The position numbers and the translations under genes are program-made. 64,000 nucleotides of DNA from Pontiella sulfatireligans (GTDB lineage: Bacteria; Verrucomicrobiota; Kiritimatiellia; Kiritimatiellales; Pontiellaceae): NCBI RefSeq assembly GCF_900890705.1, contig NZ_CAAHFH010000002.1:930001-994000 (forward strand). Direction: 5' to 3'. Each line of letters begins with the position of its first letter. Position 1 is the stretch's first letter. The notes under the pieces were generated by a model. It was not told the DNA's origin. It worked only from the letters and a program-made list of their open reading frames with translations, and did not search any database. Of the stretch, positions 18,672 through 29,170 are shown piece after piece.

Positions 18672-20123
18672 GAGAATCTTGTCGACGCGGGCGATTTCGA
18701 ACGTGCGCCGGGGCTTGGCGGCGAGGTTGGCGATGGACATGCTGACGCCTTCGTCCTGCGTGGCTTTTTTGAGGGAAATGAGGAACCCAAGCCCGGAGCT
18801 GTCGATAAAATCGAGCTGGGCGGCATCCACCTCGACCGTTTTGAGGATGCCCTGCTCTTTCAGCTCGTGGCGGATGAAGTCGGCCTCTTTTTCAAAGCGG
18901 GGAATCGTGGCGGCCGTCAGCTCAATCGGAAGCTCCAGCGTGAGCGCTCCTTCTTCATAAAGCGTTCCGCCATCCGCATGCTCCTTTAGGTTTTGCACGA
19001 TGCCCTCAACAGCATCGAGGCTGTCAGCGGTGTCAAAATAGTCGATGAGGTGACAGGTTTCGAGCAGACGTCGCACTTTGGCGCGCAGGCCGTAGAGAAT
19101 CAGGCGCCGGCTCCGGGAACGGCAGGATTTATTGACCTCGAGCAAAGCGCCGAGCTCGAGGCTGTCGAGCCAAGGAACGGCATGGAGATCAACCAAAACA
19201 TGGGCTTCAACCGTAGCCGCGGCGAGACGTTCTACAAATCCGCGGGCGGCGTCTTCGCTTTCCAACCTCTGGAAGCGCTCAACGGAAATGCCGCGTTCAC
19301 CCAAAGCTTGAATGCCTTCTTCCACCAAAGCGTGGAACGGCACGGGCTTGTCGGCCATGCAGTGAATGGAAAACATCTTGAGGGTGGCGGAGAACAAGAA
19401 GCCTAGATTGGCCATGTAGCGCCGGAAGAGCCGCCGGGGGCTGGAGCAGATGCGCCAAAGCCACTCAAGATAGATCCGCTGCACCCAAACCGGAGCACGA
19501 CGCTGTTCACCGGCCACAAAATCGAGCGAGGCCCCCACGCCCATGGCGACCGGCACATTCCACCCGCGCACGTGCATGCTGATGAACTTTTCCTGCTTAG
19601 GCGAGCCCAAGGCTACGAAGAGAATGTCGGGCTTGGCGGTATCGAGCTGCTGGAGAATGCCGCGATGGTCCATTTCCAACAGCGGGACGTAGGGAGGCGA
19701 GCTGATTCCAGCCACTTTAAGTTCCGGATGGCGCTCCTTCAGAATCGCCATGGCCTTTTCGGCCACGCCAACCGCCGCCCCCAGCCCATAGATGCTGAAC
19801 CCTTCCGCGGAGGCGCGTTTGGCCAGCATCGGGGTGAGGTCGCTTCCGGTTACTCGGCCCTTCAGCGCGGGGCCGAAAAACGGAGCCAGCTTTACAATGG
19901 GAAAGCCATCAGCCAGCACGAGATCGGCGTCGATGAGGATTCTTTGCAGCTCGGGGTCGCTCCAGGCGCGCGTCACAAAATCGAGATTGGCCGTGGCAAT
20001 GTTGGCCGGACGCCCGGACCGGACACGGTCAACAATCCACTCCACCGCTTCGTCGAACGAAACGTTGTGGAACGGCACGCCGCAGATCGCCAGCGACAGC
20101 GGGGCTGATCGTTCATTTGCCAT
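18660..20123 (-). CDS. WecB/TagA/CpsF-type glycosyltransferase fused to two STAS domains
   Basis: About 487 residues; an in-frame GTG at 20135 is the other possible start. Residues ~10-245 are a GT26 (WecB/TagA/CpsF) transferase, which adds N-acetylmannosaminuronate-type sugars to lipid carriers: TANLDFVTRAWSDPELQ, VLADGFPIVKLA, GVTGSDL-like and FVALGSPKQEKFI blocks. Two STAS-like domains follow, one around 270-375 (VDLHAVPWLDSLELGALLEV) and one around 385-487 (VDAAQLDFIDSSGLGFLISL), the second with the DSSG phosphorylation motif of anti-sigma-factor antagonists. Such a fusion suggests that polysaccharide synthesis is tied to a phosphorylation switch. No kinase or other glycan genes are adjacent. 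The tail overlaps endonuclease V. Confidence 0.85.
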   Translation of the reverse strand: MANERSAPLSLAICGVPFHNVSFDEAVEWIVDRVRSGRPANIATANLDFVTRAWSDPELQRILIDADLVLADGFPIVKLAPFFGPALKGRVTGSDLTPMLAKRASAEGFSIYGLGAAVGVAEKAMAILKERHPELKVAGISSPPYVPLLEMDHRGILQQLDTAKPDILFVALGSPKQEKFISMHVRGWNVPVAMGVGASLDFVAGEQRRAPVWVQRIYLEWLWRICSSPRRLFRRYMANLGFLFSATLKMFSIHCMADKPVPFHALVEEGIQALGERGISVERFQRLESEDAARGFVERLAAATVEAHVLVDLHAVPWLDSLELGALLEVNKSCRSRSRRLILYGLRAKVRRLLETCHLIDYFDTADSLDAVEGIVQNLKEHADGGTLYEEGALTLELPIELTAATIPRFEKEADFIRHELKEQGILKTVEVDAAQLDFIDSSGLGFLISLKKATQDEGVSMSIANLAAKPRRTFEIARVDKILLHG

Positions 20124-20290
20124 AGTGCGGAACACTACCGCAGCCCACAGCGTTTTTCAAGTGTTTATAAGGCCGGAAGCTTTTCCAAATCAAAGGAAAG
20201 CGGCCACCCGCCCCTTTTCCCAATACCGGCTTGTGGGGTGGCGTCAAATCAGGTAGCTTTCTCCCTCTTTTTGCAAATACAGGAAATGAC

Positions 20291-23200
20291 ATGAATTGGA
20301 TTATAAAAAAGATCGTAGGCTCAAAGAATGAGCGCGACCTGAAAAAAATGAACCCGCTGGTCGACAAGATCAACGTTTTCGACGAAGAATACAAAGCGCT
20401 GAGCGACGAACAGCTGCAGGCTAAAACCGGGGAATTCAAGACGCGCCTCCAGAACGGCGAAACCCTGGAGGACATTGAGCTCGAAGCCTTTGCCGTAGTT
20501 AAAAACGCCGCGCGCAGGCTTTGCGGGACAGTAATCGACGTCATCGGACACCCCCTTGACTGGGAAATGGTGCACTTCGACGTGCAGCTGATCGGCGGCT
20601 TGGCCATCCACAAGGGCATGATTGCCGAAATGGCCACCGGCGAAGGAAAAACCCTCGTCGCGACCCTGCCGGTTTATCTCAACGCGCTCTCCGGAAAAGG
20701 CGCCCACGTCGTCACCACTTCCGACTACCACTCCCAGCGCGACTCCGAATGGATGGGCCATCTCTACAAATGGCTCGGCCTCTCCGTTGGCTGCCTGAAA
20801 AACATGATGCCCCCGCCCGAGCGTCGCGCACAATACCTGTGCGACATCACCTACGGCACCAACTCCGAATTCGGCTTCGACTATCTGCGCGACAACATGG
20901 CCTACAGCCCCGAAGACATGGTGCAGCAACTCGGCCACAATTTTGCCATCGTCGACGAAATCGACTCGATCCTCATCGACGAGGCGCGTACGCCATTGAT
21001 TATTTCCGGCCCCGCCCCCTACTCCTCCACGCAATATTCCGAACTGCAGCCGGCCACCGCGCGCCTCGTGCGCCGCCAGCGCGATCTCTGCACCAGCCTG
21101 CTCAAGGAGGCCAAGGAGCTGATTGCGGAGGGCGAAGAAGAGGAAGCCGCGCTAAAGCTCTACCAAGTGTTCGAGGGCATGCCCAAGAACAAGCAGCTCA
21201 TGCATATGATCGAGAATGTCAAATACCGCAAGCTGCTCGAAAAAACCCAGATGCAGATGCTCGCCGACACCCGCAAGGATCAGGCCCGCGCCTTGCGTCA
21301 GGAACTCTTCTTCACCATCGACGAAAAGGGCCACGACGCCGGCCTGACCGAAATCGGATGCGCCGAGCTCAACCCGAACGACCCGGAAATGTATGTCCTC
21401 CCCGACATGGTTTCCGCAATGGCGGAGCTCGACGGCGGAAACGACTTGAGCCCCGAAGAGATCATGGAAAAGCGACAGGCCATTCAAGAAGACTTTGCCA
21501 TGCGCAATGAACGCATCCATGCGGTCGACCAGCTCATCCGCGCCTACAGCGTCTATGAAAAGGACGTCGATTATGTGGTGCAGGACAACCAGGTGATGAT
21601 CGTCGACGAGCATACCGGCCGCTTGATGGTCGGGCGCCGCTGGAGCGACGGGTTGCATCAGGCCGTCGAAGCCAAGGAAGGCTGCAAGATCGAACGCGAG
21701 ACGCAGACGCTTGCCACCATCACCATTCAGAACTATTTCCGCATGTACGACAAACTCTCGGGCATGACCGGCACCGCCGAAACCGAAGCCGACGAGTTCC
21801 ACCAGATCTACGGCCTCGACGTAATGGTCATCCCGACCAACCGCCCAGTGCGCCGCGTCGACCTCAACGACCAGGTCTACAAGACCCAGCGCGAAAAGTT
21901 CCACGCCGTCATCGACGACATCAAGGCCTCCCACGCCCGCAAGCAGCCCGTGCTCGTCGGCACCGTGGCGGTTGAAACCTCGGAAGTGCTCAGCCGCATG
22001 CTGCGTCGCGAAAACATTGTCCACAATGTGCTCAACGCCAAGAACCATGCGCGCGAAGCCGAGATTGTCGCCAACGCCGGCCAGCCCGGCGCCGTAACCA
22101 TTGCCACCAACATGGCCGGCCGAGGCACCGATATTAAGCTGGGCAAAACCGTCGTCCACCTGAAGCAGGAAGACCTGCAGTCCAAGGAGTTTTCGCTCGA
22201 CTCCAAGACCGAAGGCACGACGCTGCGGAAACTGCTGCAGGAAAAGCCCTGCGGCCTTTACGTCATCGCCTCCGAGCGCCACGAATCGCGCCGGATCGAC
22301 CGCCAGCTGCGCGGACGCTCCGCCCGCCAAGGCGACCCGGGCATCACCCGCTTCTATGTCTCGCTCGAAGACAACCTGATGCGTCTGTTCGGCTCCGACC
22401 GCATTTCCAGCATCATGGAAAAGCTTGGCATCGAAGAAGGCGAAGTGCTGGAGCATCCGTGGCTGAACAAATCGATCGAAACCGCCCAGCGCCGCGTCGA
22501 GCAGCAAAACTTCATGATGCGCAAACGCACACTCGAATATGACGATGTGATGAACGCCCAGCGCGGAGAAATCTACGGATTCCGCTCCGAAGTGCTCACC
22601 AGCGAAGATCCCCGCGAACAACTCATGCACTCGGTCGAACAGGCCGTTTCCACCCGCGCCGCCGACGCCGTTGCCTTGAAAAGCGCCGAGGGCCTCCACG
22701 AATTCATCATCTGGGTGAACACCACCTTCCCGCTCGGCATGAACGATGAGCAGCTGCCGGCCGAAAAGACGACCGAAAGCCTGACTGCGTGCGTGATGGA
22801 GCGCGTTACCGATTCCTACAACCTGAAGGCGCGGCACGAAGACACCGAAGCGCTTAAGCGCCTTGAACGCCACATGATCATTCAGGCCATCGACGAACAC
22901 TGGCAGGAATACCTGCGCAACATGGACAGCCTGCGCGAGAGCGTCGGGCTGCAGGCCTATGGCCAGCGCGACCCGCTCGTGGAATACAAGCGCGAAGCCT
23001 ACAACCTCTTCATGGACCTCATGGACCGCATCTACGAAGAGATTGCCTCCGCCATTTTCCGTTCCGCCACCTCCGTTGAAGCGATCGAAGAATTCTTCCA
23101 GTCGCTCAACAAAATGCAGGCGCGGCATCCCCAGGCCTCGGCTCTGGCCGCCGCCACCGCCCAAGCCGCCGCCCGCCCGCAAGGCGCACTGCCGCCCGGC

Positions 23201-23347
23201 ATGGGCGCACCGCCTCCCGGAATGGAACTGCCGCAGCCTCCCCAGCCGATTGCCCCGGTGCGCCACGACGGCCCAAAGGTCGGCCGCAACGACCCCTGCC
23301 CTTGCGGCAGCGGCCGTAAATACAAAAAGTGCTGCGGCGCGAAGTAG
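20291..23347 (+). CDS. secA: Preprotein translocase ATPase SecA
   Basis: Motor of Sec-dependent protein export at the inner membrane, 1018 residues from the ATG at 20291 (AGGAA six nt upstream; the open frame extends 60 nt further without a ribosome site). Key blocks are MIAEMATGEGKTLVATLP (Walker A), VDEIDSILIDEARTPLIISG, YFRMYDKLSGMTGTAETEA, TNMAGRGTDI and RRIDRQLRGRSARQGDPG. The C-terminus has an Ala/Pro-rich linker and the zinc-binding SecB/ribosome tail GRNDPCPCGSGRKYKKCC. An insertion of ~120 residues around 260-390 (KEAKELIAEGEEEEAALKLY) makes it longer than E. coli SecA, as in other members of this phylum group. Confidence 0.97.
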   Translation: MNWIIKKIVGSKNERDLKKMNPLVDKINVFDEEYKALSDEQLQAKTGEFKTRLQNGETLEDIELEAFAVVKNAARRLCGTVIDVIGHPLDWEMVHFDVQLIGGLAIHKGMIAEMATGEGKTLVATLPVYLNALSGKGAHVVTTSDYHSQRDSEWMGHLYKWLGLSVGCLKNMMPPPERRAQYLCDITYGTNSEFGFDYLRDNMAYSPEDMVQQLGHNFAIVDEIDSILIDEARTPLIISGPAPYSSTQYSELQPATARLVRRQRDLCTSLLKEAKELIAEGEEEEAALKLYQVFEGMPKNKQLMHMIENVKYRKLLEKTQMQMLADTRKDQARALRQELFFTIDEKGHDAGLTEIGCAELNPNDPEMYVLPDMVSAMAELDGGNDLSPEEIMEKRQAIQEDFAMRNERIHAVDQLIRAYSVYEKDVDYVVQDNQVMIVDEHTGRLMVGRRWSDGLHQAVEAKEGCKIERETQTLATITIQNYFRMYDKLSGMTGTAETEADEFHQIYGLDVMVIPTNRPVRRVDLNDQVYKTQREKFHAVIDDIKASHARKQPVLVGTVAVETSEVLSRMLRRENIVHNVLNAKNHAREAEIVANAGQPGAVTIATNMAGRGTDIKLGKTVVHLKQEDLQSKEFSLDSKTEGTTLRKLLQEKPCGLYVIASERHESRRIDRQLRGRSARQGDPGITRFYVSLEDNLMRLFGSDRISSIMEKLGIEEGEVLEHPWLNKSIETAQRRVEQQNFMMRKRTLEYDDVMNAQRGEIYGFRSEVLTSEDPREQLMHSVEQAVSTRAADAVALKSAEGLHEFIIWVNTTFPLGMNDEQLPAEKTTESLTACVMERVTDSYNLKARHEDTEALKRLERHMIIQAIDEHWQEYLRNMDSLRESVGLQAYGQRDPLVEYKREAYNLFMDLMDRIYEEIASAIFRSATSVEAIEEFFQSLNKMQARHPQASALAAATAQAAARPQGALPPGMGAPPPGMELPQPPQPIAPVRHDGPKVGRNDPCPCGSGRKYKKCCGAK

Positions 23348-23351
23348 CTAC

Positions 23352-23398
23352 GTAGACGATGCTTCCCGCTTCATTGCGCATGAACGGCAAGCATTTTG
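23352..23398 (+). terminator. GTAG-type REP hairpin acting as likely secA terminator
   Basis: GTAGACGATGCTTCC begins a 36-nt hairpin (23359-23394) with outer stem ATGCTT/AAGCAT and inner CCG.TTCAT/ATGAACGG, followed by TTTT. The GTAGACG..TGCTTCC.G....TTGCGC.TGAAC pattern is shared with 53810-53843, so it looks like a REP element used as a terminator. Confidence 0.6.
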
Positions 23399-23402
23399 AT
23401 TA

Positions 23403-23432
23403 ACCGCGAAAGAACGCAGAAATCGCAAAAAC
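23403..23432 (+). repeat. Lone arm of the AAGAACGCAG palindrome family
   Basis: CCGCGAAAGAACGCAGAAAT and the following CGCAAAAACG match the left arm of the hemL-upstream palindrome (16568-16597) at about 25 of 30 positions. No second arm follows; the degenerate AATACGC words of tilS come next. Confidence 0.55.
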
Positions 23433-23442
23433 GGTGCGACGC

Positions 23443-24747
23443 ATGGGCAATACGCAATACGCAGTACGCAATACGCTCAATACGCTTCCTGAAACCATCC
23501 GCGCAGCGATAGGGCGCCACGGGCTGATTCCCGACGGCATGAATCTAGTCGTCGGCGTTTCGGGCGGGGCGGATTCGGTCGCGCTGGCGCATGCACTCCA
23601 CCAGCTGGAAATTCCCTTTACGATTGCGCACCTGAACCATCAGCTGCGCGGCGCGGCGTCCGCCGCCGACGAGCGGTTTGTTCGGGAGCTCGGCTTCCCG
23701 GCAGAGGTGAAGTCGGTCGACGTGCGCAAGCTGGCGGAAGAAACAGGCCTTTCCATCGAGATGGCGGCGCGGCAGGCGCGCCACGAATTCTTTGCCGAAT
23801 TCGACAACGCGGTCATCGCCCTCGCCCACCACGCCGACGACCAGGCTGAAACCTTTATTTTAAAGCTCGCGCGCGGCGCGGGAACCGAAGGACTTGGCGG
23901 CATGCCGTTCTCCCAGCGCATCGGACCAGTCCGACTGATCCGTCCGATGCTCAACATCCCGCGCGCTGAAATTCTCCAATGGCTGGAAAGCAACCAATTC
24001 AAGTGGAAAGAAGATGCCAGCAATTCCGACGAGGCATTCCTGCGCAACCGCGTGCGCCATACGATTCTTCCCCTGCTGGAAAAAGAACTGAACCCAAACA
24101 TCCGCGAAACCATCCTGCGGACAATGAATATTCTGCGCGAAGAGAATGATTGGATGGAAGCCATGCAGGATCAATCGCAATCCCTCGCCGCCCGGCGCCG
24201 GCAATTACGGCAATGGCTTTTCGAGAACGGCGCGGCGGAAGCCGGCTTTGATGCCGTCGAAAAAATCCTAGCGCTGATCGATTCCGGCGAAGGCACAACG
24301 GTGTTCGAGCTCAACAACCGCCAGCGCGTGGTGGTTGAATACGGCAAACCCAGATTTGAGGAAGGTTGCTCTCAGCCCCAACCAGCTCAATGGACGCTGA
24401 GCACCGAAAAGGGAACGGGTTGGCGCCCGGACCACGGAAAGGGTGCGGGCGAACTGCCGGCCGAGGCGTCGTTCAATGCCGGTAAAATCGGCGGCTCCCC
24501 CATTGAAGTGCGGAACTGGCAACCGGGCGACCGCATGGCGCCGCTGGGCATGGAAGGCACACGGAAGCTGCAGGACATCCTGACCGACCAGAAGATTCCG
24601 CGCGCGCAACGCGAGAGCATCCCGGTCGTGGTATGCCGAGGTGAAATCATCTGGATCCCCGGCTACCGCACGGCGCGCGGGTGGAAAGTCGAAGGCGCCA
24701 ACGGAAAATCCGTCCATGTCCGCATTGAACAAAACGGCGTTATTTGA
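23443..24747 (+). CDS. tilS: tRNA(Ile)-lysidine synthase
   Basis: Converts C34 of the CAU-anticodon tRNA-Ile to lysidine, allowing AUA decoding. 434 residues from the ATG at 23443; a GTG at 23434 is also in frame. The PP-loop ATP site is VVGVSGGADSVALAHAL, followed by IAHLNHQLRG, ALAHHADDQAETFILKLARG and FRWKEDASN-like FKWKEDASNSDEAFLRNRVRH. The C-terminal domain has EVRNWQPGDRMAPLGM and KIPRAQRESIPVV. The first ~14 residues (GNTQYAVRNTLNTLP) are encoded by degenerate repeats of AATACGC, so repeat DNA has become the start of the protein. An MNLVVG start at 23539 is too short for the domain. Confidence 0.94.
   Translation: MGNTQYAVRNTLNTLPETIRAAIGRHGLIPDGMNLVVGVSGGADSVALAHALHQLEIPFTIAHLNHQLRGAASAADERFVRELGFPAEVKSVDVRKLAEETGLSIEMAARQARHEFFAEFDNAVIALAHHADDQAETFILKLARGAGTEGLGGMPFSQRIGPVRLIRPMLNIPRAEILQWLESNQFKWKEDASNSDEAFLRNRVRHTILPLLEKELNPNIRETILRTMNILREENDWMEAMQDQSQSLAARRRQLRQWLFENGAAEAGFDAVEKILALIDSGEGTTVFELNNRQRVVVEYGKPRFEEGCSQPQPAQWTLSTEKGTGWRPDHGKGAGELPAEASFNAGKIGGSPIEVRNWQPGDRMAPLGMEGTRKLQDILTDQKIPRAQRESIPVVVCRGEIIWIPGYRTARGWKVEGANGKSVHVRIEQNGVI
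23446..23484 (+). repeat. Degenerate AATACGC tandem words
   Basis: Five near-copies of the heptamer (AATACGC, AATACGC, AGTACGC, AATACGC, then CAATACGC after CT) overlie the first codons of tilS. No such repetition is expected from codon choice. Confidence 0.8.
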
Positions 24748-24825
24748 CTCCAAGAGTATGTTCTAATCGTTGCAATCGCCTCTGGGCGATGGTAGTTTTT
24801 CGCACTTTTAACGGAAGAAGCAATC

Positions 24826-26808
<1,983 letters not shown>

Positions 26809-26848
26809 CGGGTTTACTTTTCTGTTTTTTGGTTTTATGCTCTTGGGC

Positions 26849-27214
26849 ATGAAATCAATAAAACTTCTTGCTACTGTAACGGTGCTGTCTCTACTGGCCG
26901 GTTGCGCCACCACGTTCCGGCCTTGGCTTCTTAGCGATGTTCACGAGGGCATGGACAAGGTTCAGGTGGTGCAGCTCTTGGGAACCCCCGACTCGACCGA
27001 GACAAAAAACGGCGCGGAATATCTGCATTATTCGTTTCGAGAGGATTTAACCCTCCCCTTTTCCAACCCCGGAGGCATTGAATTCAGTGCGGAGCGCGAA
27101 ATTATGCGCGAAGACATGGAGCGCCGTTTTAAGGATTACCGCTACGTCGTGATTCTCGTAGACGGCAAGGTTGTAAACTACAAAGAAGAGCTTCCCGACC
27201 CATCGCAAGAGTAG
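26849..27214 (+). CDS. BamE/SmpA-like outer-membrane lipoprotein
   Basis: 121 residues. The start at 26849 gives a textbook lipoprotein signal, MKSIKLLATVTVLSLLAGC, with the lipidated Cys at 19. An ATG at 26837 would add four residues, and longer frames run into ftsH. The body contains VHEGMDKVQVVQLLGTPDST, the helix-turn motif of BamE/SmpA small lipoproteins, which stabilise the outer-membrane beta-barrel assembly machine. The C-terminal part (FKDYRYVVILVDGKVVNYKE) continues that fold. Whether it is the true BamE or a relative cannot be said. It lies 40 nt after ftsH. Confidence 0.75.
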   Translation: MKSIKLLATVTVLSLLAGCATTFRPWLLSDVHEGMDKVQVVQLLGTPDSTETKNGAEYLHYSFREDLTLPFSNPGGIEFSAEREIMREDMERRFKDYRYVVILVDGKVVNYKEELPDPSQE

Positions 27215-27229
27215 AAGAGACCGGAGACC

Positions 27230-28153
27230 TTAGCGCGTCTGCATCATCTCGTCGATATAGGCGTCGTCCTTCATAGGATCCCACGTCTTGTTTTTATCCT
27301 TCCACTGCTGAAAAGGATCCACCCGCTTGTATTCCTGAACGGGCTTCTGGCGCACCCCAGATTGTGTTTCATGGCGTGGGCGCTGGGATTCATAGGGATT
27401 CTTATACGGAGCGCCACCTGCCCGGCGCTGTTTCTCTTGAGCGTTGTAGTCGTAGCGGTCTCTTGAGGTCGAGTACGGAACCTTCAGCAAGCCGCTCGTG
27501 TTCTGCGAAGCGGCATCCTTGTCCTGTTGGGCACCAAAAACGCCGTGCCCCCCCCCCGGTTGCACCGTATTCCCAAGCAGGCCCTTGGACTGGAGCCCCG
27601 ACGCTCGCGGATCGCGCGGATCCATAAAGCTTGAGCGCTCCTGAAAGTTAATCTGGTCCTGCTCGCGTTTGGTATACGGATTTTCAACCGAGCGGCTGTA
27701 GGCGGGGCGGGAACCGATGCCGGGCTCCTTTTCTTCGGGACGTCCCCAGGTGCTCCAGTCGATCGCGGGTTCGCTTTTCTTTTCCGCCTCGGCCTTGCCG
27801 TATGGATCCGCATAGGGCTCGGTCGCCAGAGGATCTTCAGCCAGCAGCCAATTGCGGTCCGCCGAAGCGGGGACCGGCCGGCGCGCTTGCGGCGGAGGCA
27901 TCGGACGGGCGCCCGGTTCCTGGCGCTCAAAACCCACCTCGGGCACCTTGAACCGTTCGGAATCGGCCACCTGCACGTCTTCGGGAAGCTCTTCCACCGG
28001 AACAAGCAGATCGCTTTGCACAACGTTACCGCGCTCGCGCATATATTTGCGGGTAATGCGGCGCTTACGATCCTCCATCGTCTCCTCGCGGGAAACGGAG
28101 GCCAACGGCGCCAGCAGCGCGACAATCAGTAGAATCTGAAAAGCTCGGTTCAT
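27230..28153 (-). CDS. Exported Pro/Gln/Arg-rich protein of unknown function
   Basis: 307 residues with a signal peptide (MNRAFQILLIVALLAPLASV) and then low-complexity, charged, Pro- and Gln-rich sequence with recurring NPY and DPY words (ENPYTKREQ, YKNPYESQRP, EPYADPYGK). No known domain is recognised. It is convergent with the BamE-like gene (15-nt gap) and divergent from the EIIA gene. A run of ten G on the coding strand (plus-strand C run, about 27548-27557) encodes GGG in QPGGGHG and is a possible slippage site. Probably a disordered envelope protein. Confidence 0.75.
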   Translation of the reverse strand: MNRAFQILLIVALLAPLASVSREETMEDRKRRITRKYMRERGNVVQSDLLVPVEELPEDVQVADSERFKVPEVGFERQEPGARPMPPPQARRPVPASADRNWLLAEDPLATEPYADPYGKAEAEKKSEPAIDWSTWGRPEEKEPGIGSRPAYSRSVENPYTKREQDQINFQERSSFMDPRDPRASGLQSKGLLGNTVQPGGGHGVFGAQQDKDAASQNTSGLLKVPYSTSRDRYDYNAQEKQRRAGGAPYKNPYESQRPRHETQSGVRQKPVQEYKRVDPFQQWKDKNKTWDPMKDDAYIDEMMQTR

Positions 28154-28307
28154 CTCTACAAGCTACGTCCAATGAATCGGCTGCGTCAACCTCAGCGAAG
28201 GGCAAATGTCCAGTGGCCGGCAAAAGGTTTGTGGAGTCGATGCTTGTGCTAAATCCCTAGGAAAGGTACACAAAATATCCCCGGAGCAAGAAAAGAAGGA
28301 AACACCC

Positions 28308-29120
28308 ATGAATTTACTCAATGCAATGCACCCTGAATGCGTTCAAGCCCAAGCCGACTGCGCCAACCGCGACGACGTGCTTGCCGCCATTGCGCGGCTC
28401 GCCAAACAGTCGCCGGTGCTGAAAAACATGGACGAGCCCGCCATCCTTAAAGGATTGATCGACCGCGAAGAACTCAGCACCACCGGTTTTGGCGGAGGCA
28501 TCGCCATCCCCCACTGCCGCCTCGGCAACGTTAAGGACTTCGTCGTCGGCATCCTCTCAGTTCCCAGCGGTGCCGAGTTCAACGCCATGGACGGCAAGCC
28601 GGTCAAGCTGTTCGTCTTCATCATTGCGCCGTCAAGCGGCTCCAACGAACACATCAAGATTCTTTCCGCCATCTCGCAGGTGCTCAACGTGCCGCAGCAC
28701 GTAGGCGAAATGCTCATGGCCCCGACAGCCGAGGTGCTGGCCGAAAACTTCCTCCGCCACATCCGCGACGAAGCCGACAGCAAGCAGCACGACACCAAAA
28801 ACCTGTTCCGCGTCCAAATCCAAGACGAAGACCTGTTCCACGATGTCATCAAAATCTTTGCCAGCTTCAACGCTTCAACTGTGATGGTCACCGAAGCCGA
28901 GCCCGCCGCCAACTACATCCAGAAAATGCCGCTTTTCGCCGGCTTCTGGAGCGACAAGCAAGCCGAATTCTGCAAGGTGATTCTCGCCACGGTCGACAAA
29001 CAGGATACGAATGAAACCATCCGCCGCATCGAGCAGAAAGTGGGTTCGCTGGACGAACGCGACGACATGCTGCTGACGGTCCAAGAACTGTTCTACTGCG
29101 CCGGCAGCCTCAATATCTAA
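28308..29120 (+). CDS. PTS EIIA (fructose/nitrogen type)-like regulatory protein
   Basis: 270 residues; AAGGAA lies 8 nt before the ATG at 28308. The N-terminal ~150 residues match the type-2 EIIA domain, with the phosphorylated His69 in GFGGGIAIPHCR and FNAMDGKPVKLFVFIIAP. The C-terminal ~110 residues (FRVQIQDEDLFHDVIKIFASF onwards) are an extra domain of uncertain family, possibly a ligand-binding ferredoxin-like fold. No EIIB, EIIC, HPr or EI gene is adjacent. The next gene, 50 nt on, is a cation/proton antiporter, a pairing seen in other bacteria. The likely role is regulation of the antiporter and not sugar uptake. Confidence 0.85.
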   Translation: MNLLNAMHPECVQAQADCANRDDVLAAIARLAKQSPVLKNMDEPAILKGLIDREELSTTGFGGGIAIPHCRLGNVKDFVVGILSVPSGAEFNAMDGKPVKLFVFIIAPSSGSNEHIKILSAISQVLNVPQHVGEMLMAPTAEVLAENFLRHIRDEADSKQHDTKNLFRVQIQDEDLFHDVIKIFASFNASTVMVTEAEPAANYIQKMPLFAGFWSDKQAEFCKVILATVDKQDTNETIRRIEQKVGSLDERDDMLLTVQELFYCAGSLNI

Positions 29121-29128
29121 GGAATCTA

Positions 29129-29160
29129 GAATGCCGAACAGGGAACACCGAATTTTGAAG
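29129..29160 (+). repeat. Degenerate word repeat before the antiporter gene
   Basis: The words GAATGCCGAACA, GGGAACACCGAA and TTTTGAAG between the EIIA stop and the antiporter start are built of degenerate GAA(C/T)-CCGAA units. GGAATC and GATTCC close the stretch (29121-29166). The style matches other gene-start repeats in the window. Confidence 0.45.
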
Positions 29161-29170
29161 GATTCCGACC

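Noticed and set aside
21152..23266. Very long open frame antisense to secA
   Set aside because: Same GC-skew shadow effect; the sense strand has a complete SecA with all motifs.
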